From assembly GCA_902797415.1 (NCBI GenBank), contig CADBSQ010000041.1, positions 1 to 5,389 on the forward strand: a DNA stretch of 5,389 nt. The letters run 5' to 3'. A program made the position numbers and the translations under genes. The notes under the pieces were generated by a model. That model did not search any database, was not told the DNA's origin, and saw nothing but the letters and a program-made list of their open reading frames with translations. Positions 1-5,388 of this stretch are shown piece by piece. Within the stretch, counting starts at the first letter, position 1, and the number at the start of each line of letters is the position of its first letter. This stretch comes from an uncultured Erysipelotrichaceae bacterium (GTDB taxonomy: Bacteria; Bacillota_I; Bacilli_A; RF39; UBA660).

Positions 1-1
1 A

Positions 2-67
2 ATAAAAGAGTATACAGATTATAATAAACTAATAAATAATCTTTATAAAAAAAACGAAGCAAACTAA
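2..67 (+). CDS. Possible C-terminal end of a plus-strand gene cut by the left window edge
   Basis: One plus-strand frame is open from the window edge to a TAA at 65-67 and gives 21 residues ending in LYKKNEAN, rich in Lys, Asn and Tyr. The other two plus frames stop within 24 bases. The stop codon lies in the loop of the hairpin at 56-76, the same kind of layout as at the end of lemA, where the stop codon also runs into the terminator. That placement is the main reason to believe it. The piece is too short to assign to a family and 21 open codons can arise by chance, so this is a tentative call. Confidence 0.3.
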   Translation: MKEYTDYNKLINNLYKKNEAN

Positions 68-83
68 AATTGCTTCATTTTTT
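47..83. terminator. Bidirectional rho-independent terminator
   Basis: A perfect 7-bp stem, GAAGCAA (56-62) pairing with TTGCTTC (70-76), encloses a 7-nt loop. On the plus strand it is followed by A and then six T (78-83). On the minus strand it is followed by G and then eight T (complement of 47-54). It can therefore end transcription from both sides, which fits convergent genes: a plus-strand gene entering from the left and a minus-strand gene, now a remnant, ending at 82. The stem is short and only moderately GC-rich, but so are others in AT-rich genomes. Confidence 0.65.
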
Positions 84-195
84 ATGGTTTTAATGCAGTT
101 ATTGGAATAATATAAAATCCAGTTTCTTTGTTAATAGAATCATATTTATTTACAATCATATCTTTAATATAACTTTTAGCAATCAATTGTGACTT
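82..195 (-). pseudogene. C-terminal remnant of an unidentified minus-strand gene
   Basis: After an in-frame TAA (196-198) this minus-strand frame stays open for 37 codons to a TAA at 82-84. The peptide has a normal, mixed composition and ends GFYIIPITALKP. There is no ATG near its beginning; a TTG at 184-186 and an internal ATG at 157-159 exist, but neither has a ribosome binding site. The stop is followed within a few bases by the hairpin at 56-76, as a true gene end would be. The simplest reading is the tail of a gene whose 5' part was lost when the lemA operon end came to lie upstream. I do not recognise the family. A chance open frame is possible: 37 codons is not rare in such AT-rich DNA. 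Confidence 0.33.
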
Positions 196-228
196 TTAAC
201 CGTTAACTTTTAAGATTTATTTATAATT
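196..228. other. Short intergenic spacer with an 8-bp direct repeat
   Basis: Between the remnant and the lemA terminator is AT-rich sequence containing the direct repeat ACTTTTAA (192-199 and 206-213), with a near copy, AACTTTTAGC, at 171-180. TTAAC/GTTAA between the copies also forms a small inverted repeat. No promoter or ribosome binding site is convincing here. The repeats may be nothing more than low-complexity DNA. Confidence 0.25.
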
Positions 229-256
229 AAAAAAGAAGCAGTTTTAGCATTGCTTC
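229..256 (-). terminator. Rho-independent terminator of the lemA operon
   Basis: Read on the minus strand, GAAGCA (256-251) pairs with TGCTTC (240-235) around a 10-nt loop, followed directly by six T (234-229). The first stem base is the G of the lemA TAG stop codon, so the terminator begins inside the stop. It marks the 3' end of the six-gene unit. Stem arms and flanks closely resemble the hairpin at 56-76. Confidence 0.7.
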
Positions 257-804
257 TATATTTCAACCTTTACACTTTCTTTTTTATTCTCTTCAGTAGT
301 AAGTAATTCCACTCTTTTAAAGTTAAAAATACCAGCTACTATGTTACTTGGAACAGTTTCTATTTTTGTATTGTACCTAGTTGTTACAAAGTTATATCTT
401 TTTCTAGCTTCTTCTAAAGAAGTTTCTATTTCACTTAACTGATTTTGTAAATTTAAGTATTGTGAATTAGCTTTTAATTCAGGGTAAGATTCAACTACAA
501 CTAAAAACTTATTTAATTCGTTATTCATTTGATCAATTTCATTTACATTTAAATTCTTACTGTTATTATATTTACTTCTTAACTCTGTTATATCACTTAG
601 TGTAGTATTTTCATATTTAGAATAGCCTTTAACACATTCAACTAAATTTGGTATTAAGTCAAACCTTTTATTTAAACATACATCTAAATCTGCTTTAGCA
701 TTTTTAACAGAATTATACAATCTAATTAATGAATTATACATAGCAAGTATAATTATAATAACAAATAACAATACTATTAATAAAATATATACTATATTAC
801 TCAT
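256..804 (-). CDS. lemA: LemA family membrane protein
   Basis: This 182-residue protein has the usual LemA length and layout. A single hydrophobic helix at residues 3-22 anchors it, and the rest is predicted helical, the family's four-helix bundle. The signature stretch at 23-61 includes LDVCLNKRFDLIPNLVECVK, the typical DVxLxxRxDLIPNLVxxVKGY pattern. The second family block at 104-138 includes YPELKA and the aRxxYN element (EEARKRYN). LemA proteins are widespread, but their biochemical role is poorly defined; they often sit beside envelope proteins or membrane proteases. The ATG is supported by AAGGAG at 813-818, eight bases upstream, whose first two A belong to the stop codon of the preceding gene. 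The gap to that gene is only 12 nt. It is the last gene of the operon and its TAG stop runs into the terminator. Identification is firm; its role in this operon is inferred only from position. Confidence 0.93.
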   Translation of the reverse strand: MSNIVYILLIVLLFVIIIILAMYNSLIRLYNSVKNAKADLDVCLNKRFDLIPNLVECVKGYSKYENTTLSDITELRSKYNNSKNLNVNEIDQMNNELNKFLVVVESYPELKANSQYLNLQNQLSEIETSLEEARKRYNFVTTRYNTKIETVPSNIVAGIFNFKRVELLTTEENKKESVKVEI

Positions 805-812
805 CTTAAATA

Positions 813-818
813 CTCCTT
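813..818 (-). promoter_or_regulatory. lemA ribosome binding site overlapping the upstream stop codon
   Basis: Minus-strand AAGGAG lies 8 nt before the lemA ATG. The upstream gene's TAA (819-817) supplies its first two bases, so a terminating ribosome sits exactly on the lemA initiation region. This favours translational coupling between the duplicated-domain protein and LemA. Confidence 0.75.
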
Positions 819-1530
819 ATACATTTTCTATAATTAATTTATTTATGTACCCTGCATCATCGTATGCAACAGATACTTCATAATCAGACCAAGTATCAAA
901 CTGCTTTTTTAAGTCTTTTATAGCAGTAACATCTGCAGTATTAGTGCTTCCATAAACAACATATATTAAATGATCCTTATTATTATTGTTGCTTTGTATA
1001 ATTTCATCAAGCGCCATTCCTACAGCTGTTCCTGGTTTTGTTCCTGCTAAATTTTCAATCATAAAGTTAAAATCTTTTGGATCTACAGTTTTAACACTTG
1101 CATCTTTTGTTAGCTCAATAGTAATTAGATTAACATAACCATTTTCATCGTAATCAAGTGACACTTCATACTCATTATCATCACTAATACTTTTCTTCAT
1201 TTCTTTAATTTCGTTAGGATCTGTAGTATTCAAAGTATCAAATTTAACTGCTACCAAATGCTCACTATTTTTTTTATTATTTATAATAATTGTGTCTATA
1301 AGATCGTCTAAAAAGAAACCACTTTGCGATCCAGACATTACTTCAAACTTAGAGTTAAATGCAGTTTTAGATACAGACGTAATATTATTTTTTTGTTCAT
1401 CTGCCTGTGATTTTATTACTTTTATTGCTTTATCAGCGAGGACAACAACAATTGCTAAGGCAATTATTATTAGCAAAACTTGTAACCATTTTCTTGGTTT
1501 AAATTCTTCCAATGTATTATCATTTTTCAT
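817..1530 (-). CDS. Single-pass membrane protein with two tandem copies of an extracellular ~82-residue domain
   Basis: I do not recognise the family. The 237-residue protein starts with a short basic cytoplasmic tail (KPRK at 11-14), then one membrane helix at about 15-32. By the positive-inside rule the remaining ~200 residues face outward. This outside part is a clear internal duplication: residues 58-139 and 154-235 align without gaps over 82 positions with about 30 identities by eye. Shared landmarks are DxII near the start of each copy, HL, NT, IKxxKK, YEVS, then YDxxGYxN and a closing IIE/TIE. Predicted structure is mixed alpha/beta. There are no cysteines and no catalytic-looking motif, so a binding or adaptor role is more likely than an enzyme. 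The ATG has AAAGGAG (1539-1545) eight bases upstream. It lies 30 nt after the secreted-protein gene and 12 nt before lemA, clearly in the same transcript. Confidence 0.85.
   Translation of the reverse strand: MKNDNTLEEFKPRKWLQVLLIIIALAIVVVLADKAIKVIKSQADEQKNNITSVSKTAFNSKFEVMSGSQSGFFLDDLIDTIIINNKKNSEHLVAVKFDTLNTTDPNEIKEMKKSISDDNEYEVSLDYDENGYVNLITIELTKDASVKTVDPKDFNFMIENLAGTKPGTAVGMALDEIIQSNNNNKDHLIYVVYGSTNTADVTAIKDLKKQFDTWSDYEVSVAYDDAGYINKLIIENV
826..1359 (-). repeat. Internal domain duplication (two copies within one gene)
   Basis: Copy 1 is encoded by 1359-1114 and copy 2 by 1071-826, separated by a 14-codon linker. The protein copies align gaplessly over 82 residues at roughly 37% identity by eye, while the DNA has diverged, so this is an old duplication fixed in the protein, not a recent tandem repeat. 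Strongest shared segments are YEVSLDY versus YEVSVAY and GYVN versus GYIN. Confidence 0.85.
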
Positions 1531-1560
1531 ATTATCTACTCCTTTTTATATATTATTTAG

Positions 1561-2151
1561 TTAATTGGACTGAGTGGCAACTATCTTGACGTGAACTTCT
1601 ATCTCATCAGAGTTAGCACTAGTGTTTTCATAATCATATGCTCTTTTACCCCAATAAGTATCTAAGGAATCATCTCCCGACTCAAATGGCCAATTAACAT
1701 ACATTCTAAAATTGGTTGCATCAGTGGTACCGATGGTTGCATCATCTACTGCAAAAGTAATTGCAAATGGATAATCATTAGCTAATTTGCTCTCAAGTTG
1801 AGCGGATGTGTAGGTACTATTTGTATATGTAGTATCAAATATTCTTACACTTGTTATCTCGTAAGTTACACTAGCTGTCATCTCACCAGAATTTTTAATC
1901 TCTACTCTATCTGTATATGTGGTCATCCCAGGGTATATGTCGTTAATTGTAAAAACAACATTATTGGTTAAGGTTTGTCCATTTTGTTCAAACGTTATTC
2001 TCCATGACTTAACTCCAACATTCATTTGCATAGAAACTTTATTACTATATATAAACCATGCAAATGCATTGCCAATCATAGTAAGAATTAGAAAAACAAC
2101 TGTTCTTCTTCTAACTCTTTTTTTAAGTTTTTTATGATTAGACTCCTTCAT
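1561..2151 (-). CDS. Secreted protein with SipW-dependent-type signal peptide (TasA/camelysin-like)
   Basis: The 196-residue product begins with a very basic region (KKLKKRVRRR, residues 7-16), a hydrophobic core at 17-31 and an AFA-like cleavage region before WFIYSN. This RR...A-F/W-F-x-x-S arrangement is typical of SipW-processed exported proteins such as TasA and camelysins. The mature part looks like a beta-sandwich: alternating strands, a DIYPGM turn at 71-76, VTYEITSV at 95-102 and a Trp-rich stretch including WPFESGDDSLDTYWG at 154-168. It is shorter than TasA and has no HExxH metalloprotease motif, so a structural or surface role fits best. I chose the ATG at 2151; a longer reading from a TTG at 2187 adds 12 residues inside the peptidase gene and has no better ribosome site. 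With the ATG, the gene overlaps the end of the peptidase gene by 14 nt, and a weak GAGAAG lies upstream, so translation is probably coupled. The neighbouring peptidase is its likely processing enzyme. Confidence 0.82.
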   Translation of the reverse strand: MKESNHKKLKKRVRRRTVVFLILTMIGNAFAWFIYSNKVSMQMNVGVKSWRITFEQNGQTLTNNVVFTINDIYPGMTTYTDRVEIKNSGEMTASVTYEITSVRIFDTTYTNSTYTSAQLESKLANDYPFAITFAVDDATIGTTDATNFRMYVNWPFESGDDSLDTYWGKRAYDYENTSANSDEIEVHVKIVATQSN

Positions 2152-2704
2152 TGTTAATCTTCTCTTCCTTAGACTTAATAAAATCAAGTATCTCCAAAAA
2201 TACTAAAAATGCAATTGGAACAAACACTAAAAAGTAAAAGCCGAATGAATTAAGAAGTATATGACTTATTATGCTAAGTGTAATAGGCTTGTACTTAACA
2301 ACACCATAAACTTGACTTTGATTTACAATTGGATCTGGTTCAGGATTATTTATACCTTGTGTTGTGTAATCATAATTTTTACCATTATAGTTAATACTTA
2401 TGACCCTATGAGTAATGATTTTATCTTTATAGGATGCAACTTTACCCTCATATACTAGGTCATCCCCTACTTCTATTTTATCATAATCTTTTTGGCCTAC
2501 AATTATAACATCACCAATTTTATACTCAGGAAGCATACTACCTGTAGCAACAGTAAATATCCGAATATTTTTAAATGCAATCTTATTGTCAAAAACCTTT
2601 TGCATAATAATTACACCCAAAATCATAATAACTACAATCCAAAATAATACTCTAAATATTGTTAAAAATATTTTTATAAATTTATTGTTCATCATTTCTT
2701 TCAT
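2138..2704 (-). CDS. sipW: Signal peptidase I, SipW/ER type (S26B)
   Basis: This 188-residue membrane peptidase has a hydrophobic N-terminal anchor at about 11-35 and a second hydrophobic segment at about 141-174 near the C terminus. The catalytic serine is in TGSMLPEYKIGDVIIV (S56). The second catalytic box reads ITHRV with H99 where the usual bacterial enzyme has lysine, which identifies the SipW/Sec11-type Ser/His group. A third box, TQGINNPEPDP (115-125), carries a conserved Asp (D124) but has Ile where yeast and animal Sec11 has Asp in GDxN. Length matches B. subtilis SipW. It should remove the signal peptide of exported proteins at the outer face of the membrane, most probably that of the next gene's product. 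The ATG at 2704 overlaps the DUF2357 gene by 23 nt and has GAAGG (2714-2718) nine bases upstream; two further ATGs at codons 4 and 5 are possible but have weaker sites. The symbol reflects enzyme type, not proven orthology. Confidence 0.9.
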   Translation of the reverse strand: MKEMMNNKFIKIFLTIFRVLFWIVVIMILGVIIMQKVFDNKIAFKNIRIFTVATGSMLPEYKIGDVIIVGQKDYDKIEVGDDLVYEGKVASYKDKIITHRVISINYNGKNYDYTTQGINNPEPDPIVNQSQVYGVVKYKPITLSIISHILLNSFGFYFLVFVPIAFLVFLEILDFIKSKEEKINNEGV

Positions 2705-3803
2705 GTTTCCTTACCTTCAAATTATGGTCTTTAGCCATATATAGTTCAATTGCTTCTTTATACTTTTTAGCAATAGCACTAGTATCAACAACTTTTTGAT
2801 ATTTAACTTTTACATACTCATCACCTATAAGTTTCATAACATCTTCAACAGATAGATTATCACTTATACTAAGCAGTTGATTTACTGTATTAGATGCTAC
2901 CATATTTTGTAATTCTTCTTTTGGTTTTTCCTCTTCTTCATCCATTGAGTTCATTATCAGATAATCGAGCATAAATGAATCATTCATCATTTGTTTTAAA
3001 GCTCCATTATCTTCATATCCATCTTTTTTATTTTGGTTTTTGCTACTCGGTTCCATATGTGTTTGCATGTAGTTCCAAAGTTCAACTGCATACTGAAAGT
3101 TTACGTTCTTTAAAATCAAATTTGTCTTTTTTATAGGGGATGTTACTGGTGAAACATGCAACCTTGCTAAATCCTTATAAGTAGGTGCACTACATAAATC
3201 AGTTATTTTTTCCTCCAGTTTAGTTATTCTTGCGCTGATATCATCTCCCTTAGCATTATCATCATTTAAGTCACTTTTAATTTGAAGTGATAACTCTAAT
3301 TTTTCTTTATTAACTTTGGCAGTACCTCTATATTCTAAGGCTTTTTTTTCTTTTTTAAAAGTGCCTTCGATATTTTCTTTTTTCTTTCTATCGATATACA
3401 TCTTCATATTATTAATCAGGGTATAAATAAATCTATTTTCATAGGTGTTAAAACTTTCTTCCTTGTTGATATTTAAAATCTTTGATGGTTTTACTTCACC
3501 AGTATCCGGATCATACTTTTGAATGAAGTTTGTATTTCTTGATAAGTGTTTAATACTGTCAACTGTTATTCTTCTAGCAAGCTCGATTTTAACAATCTCC
3601 TCTTCATTAATAATGAATCTATTTGGGTTTCTAAGTATATTATCTAAGTACCGAATAGTTTCCTCCATCTTGGTAAGCCATTCATCATCATAAACTCCAC
3701 TATTTGTGTGCTTTGTAACATTTAAAGTGGATTTTACAGACCGATCAAAAGATTTTTTCTTACTTTCAGACATATTATTGTAAAGATTAATAATATTATT
3801 CAT
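2682..3803 (-). CDS. DUF2357 protein, McrC-like partner lacking a visible nuclease domain
   Basis: The 373-residue product is soluble and highly charged. Residues 41-140 match the DUF2357 pattern: WLTKMEETI (42-50), a following NP, the conserved IELARRI helix (73-79), KPSKIL (105-110) and TYENRFIYTLINN (120-132). A second typical block at about 222-246 contains NVNFQYAVELW. A lysine-rich helical region (138-175) and a short coiled-coil-like stretch (190-203) lie between them. In McrB-linked systems DUF2357 usually precedes a PD-(D/E)xK nuclease; here the last ~120 residues hold an acidic run (288-298) and helices, with no D...(D/E)xK pattern I can find. It would therefore regulate or adapt the neighbouring AAA+ protein rather than cut nucleic acid; that is inference. 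The start has GGAAGTGA upstream and lies 13 nt after the AAA+ gene, whose product is the expected partner. The 3' end overlaps the peptidase gene by 23 nt. Confidence 0.82.
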   Translation of the reverse strand: MNNIINLYNNMSESKKKSFDRSVKSTLNVTKHTNSGVYDDEWLTKMEETIRYLDNILRNPNRFIINEEEIVKIELARRITVDSIKHLSRNTNFIQKYDPDTGEVKPSKILNINKEESFNTYENRFIYTLINNMKMYIDRKKKENIEGTFKKEKKALEYRGTAKVNKEKLELSLQIKSDLNDDNAKGDDISARITKLEEKITDLCSAPTYKDLARLHVSPVTSPIKKTNLILKNVNFQYAVELWNYMQTHMEPSSKNQNKKDGYEDNGALKQMMNDSFMLDYLIMNSMDEEEEKPKEELQNMVASNTVNQLLSISDNLSVEDVMKLIGDEYVKVKYQKVVDTSAIAKKYKEAIELYMAKDHNLKVRKHERNDEQ

Positions 3804-3816
3804 AAAATCACTTCCA

Positions 3817-5355
3817 TTAAGTTAGTTTCTTAAGTCTTAATAAGTACTCCTCACATTCTTTCATAGCACCTTGACCAAAGTTTTTATCTAAAAATTCTAT
3901 AAATCCATCTATTTCATCTCTAATATAAGAGATATTTAATTGTTCAAATTTTCTAAGAATTTTTCTTGCTATGAAGTAATCAACCCCATCTACTTCTTTT
4001 CCACCACAAGCTACAAATACTGGTACAAATTTACGCATATGAGCAACAATACGATTACCAAACGCAATACGGAAATGTTTAATAACATAATTATCCATTT
4101 CTTCTATTTTATCAAGCATTTCCTGACTTAATTGGTTTTGTTCTATAGCTTCTGTAAATATTTTATCAATGTAAGAATAATTAATATCTTGAGCAGGTGT
4201 ATCTATTGGTTCAAACGCTTCACCCTTATCGTTGATATCTATCGGCATAGCACGGTCGTATACCTTATCTGTAACCATGAAAGTTGAGTCATCGTTATTG
4301 ATCGTACCTATATACCAAACGTTAGGACTAATCTTTAATTTACCATCCATAAGCTTAATTGGATCGTTACCCCATCCGCTAGATACAAGCTCAACAATCC
4401 ACTCATCTTTGTTAGGCATCTCAAGTATTGATAACATTTCTGCGAAGTAATACTCAACACGAGCGATGTTCATCTCGTCGAGTATTACTGTAAATATATC
4501 ATCAGTATAACCTGCTTCATAGATGGTTTTTAATACGTCAGTTTCATTAAACTTCTTTGTAAACTCGTTAAAGTACCCAAATAACTCTGTTCTATCACGC
4601 CATGACGGTTGTACCGATGCAACACATGAGTCATGCTTTAAGAATTTTCCCCAAGCATAAGCAAGTGATGTTTTACCAGTACCAGAAATACCTTGTAAAA
4701 TAATTAACTTCGTAGATGCCAGAGCTGAAACAAATATTCTGATCATTTCAGTAGTGTAATATAATTTTAACTGACTAGCAGCGAAGTTTCTAAATAATTC
4801 TACTAACTCAGGTAAAGTAAATGAATTGTTGTAATTTTTAATTGTGTAATTAGCAAATTCTTTATCGATATTGTTAAGTTTAGCAAATCTTTTACCTTCG
4901 TCATTGTCATCAATCTTCTTCTCACCCTCTTCTCCAGAAGGAGCAATTTCCATAGTATCAGTTTCTCCTGGTTTTAAACCAAGATGTGATACTTTCATAG
5001 CAAGAATATCTTCTTTTTCTTTTACAAGTGATGAAACTTCATTATTTAAAGTTGCAACTTCTTCAAGCAGGTCTTCCTGTTCAACTAAAGTCTTTCTAAA
5101 CCTAATATACTTTCTTACAAGCAAGAATAGAATAAATGCTAAACCTCCAATGACAATAATCATCATAAGTATGGCAATAACGGTGAATATCCATTCTGGT
5201 CCAGAAAAATCTTTTTTATAAAAGTTGATAATTTTTAGATAACTTCTAAAGTCAAATATTTGGACAACAGCAGTTCCTACTGCTCTAGCTATAGTTATGA
5301 AACCACCAAAGAATTGACCTAAAAACTCATACAAAAATCTAAAAAAAGTATCCAC
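3817..5355 (-). CDS. Membrane-anchored McrB-like AAA+ NTPase
   Basis: A 512-residue protein. Residues 1-36 are a hydrophobic or amphipathic helix region, 54-81 a strong membrane helix, and 84-120 a likely coiled coil, followed by an acidic linker to about 155. The AAA+ core has Walker A GISGTGKT (222-229), PSWRDRTELFGYFNEF (250-265, typical of the dynein-related/McrB group), Walker B VILDEMN (290-296), the McrB-type (M/I)NxxD signature in GTINNDD (350-356) and a candidate arginine finger in YDRAM (R368). A helical lid fills the C terminus. McrB proteins form hexameric rings driven by GTP (some relatives use ATP) and work with McrC-type partners; the next gene supplies a DUF2357 partner. No DNA-binding N-terminal domain is present: the membrane segment stands in its place, so the ring should sit at the inner face of the membrane. 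The GTG start is preceded by an in-frame TAG five codons upstream and by a strong ribosome site. It is the first gene of the operon within the window. Confidence 0.9.
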   Translation of the reverse strand: MDTFFRFLYEFLGQFFGGFITIARAVGTAVVQIFDFRSYLKIINFYKKDFSGPEWIFTVIAILMMIIVIGGLAFILFLLVRKYIRFRKTLVEQEDLLEEVATLNNEVSSLVKEKEDILAMKVSHLGLKPGETDTMEIAPSGEEGEKKIDDNDEGKRFAKLNNIDKEFANYTIKNYNNSFTLPELVELFRNFAASQLKLYYTTEMIRIFVSALASTKLIILQGISGTGKTSLAYAWGKFLKHDSCVASVQPSWRDRTELFGYFNEFTKKFNETDVLKTIYEAGYTDDIFTVILDEMNIARVEYYFAEMLSILEMPNKDEWIVELVSSGWGNDPIKLMDGKLKISPNVWYIGTINNDDSTFMVTDKVYDRAMPIDINDKGEAFEPIDTPAQDINYSYIDKIFTEAIEQNQLSQEMLDKIEEMDNYVIKHFRIAFGNRIVAHMRKFVPVFVACGGKEVDGVDYFIARKILRKFEQLNISYIRDEIDGFIEFLDKNFGQGAMKECEEYLLRLKKLT

Positions 5356-5360
5356 ATTAT

Positions 5361-5368
5361 CACCTTCT
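5361..5368 (-). promoter_or_regulatory. Strong ribosome binding site fixing a GTG start
   Basis: Minus-strand AGAAGGTG lies 5 nt before the GTG at 5355 (7 nt from AGAAGG), a good Shine-Dalgarno match. An in-frame TAG further upstream leaves GTG as the only start. An out-of-frame ATG begins two bases earlier (5357), giving the overlapping start string ATGTG; that frame ends after 12 codons. Confidence 0.75.
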
Positions 5369-5373
5369 AACTA

Positions 5374-5388
5374 TTTGTTATTAACAAA
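5374..5388. promoter_or_regulatory. 15-bp palindrome upstream of the operon's first visible gene
   Basis: TTTGTTA and TAACAAA form perfect 7-nt arms around a single central base, 6 nt upstream of the ribosome site. It could be an operator half of a promoter region lying beyond the window, or a small RNA hairpin. Palindromes made of A and T arise easily in such AT-rich DNA and the promoter cannot be seen, so the call is weak. Confidence 0.25.

Noticed and set aside
1292..1564. 90-codon plus-strand open frame opposite the duplicated-domain gene
   Set aside because: Antisense to a gene with a clear start, ribosome site and domain repeats; its hydrophobic appearance comes from reading the lysine- and membrane-coding stretches backwards.
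1919..2137. Plus-strand open frames of 60-75 codons at 1919-2137, 2261-2458, 3940-4131 and 4232-4450
   Set aside because: All are antisense to confidently called genes, with no ribosome sites or recognisable motifs.
1561..2151. Camelysin-type metalloprotease activity
   Set aside because: The signal peptide and beta-rich body suit the TasA/camelysin group, but no HExxH or other metal-binding motif is present.
4871..5221. 116-codon plus-strand open frame opposite the AAA+ gene
   Set aside because: It lies wholly antisense to the linker and membrane region of a well-supported gene, has a serine/phenylalanine-heavy composition typical of a reverse-strand shadow, and no ribosome site.
2682..5355. 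Classical McrBC restriction system
   Set aside because: The AAA+ core fits McrB, but there is no N-terminal DNA-recognition domain and no visible PD-(D/E)xK nuclease in the partner, so a DNA-cutting label is not supported.
256..5355. Mycoplasma genetic code (TGA read as Trp)
   Set aside because: Low GC suggested it, but all Trp codons checked are TGG and every gene is full length under the standard bacterial code.
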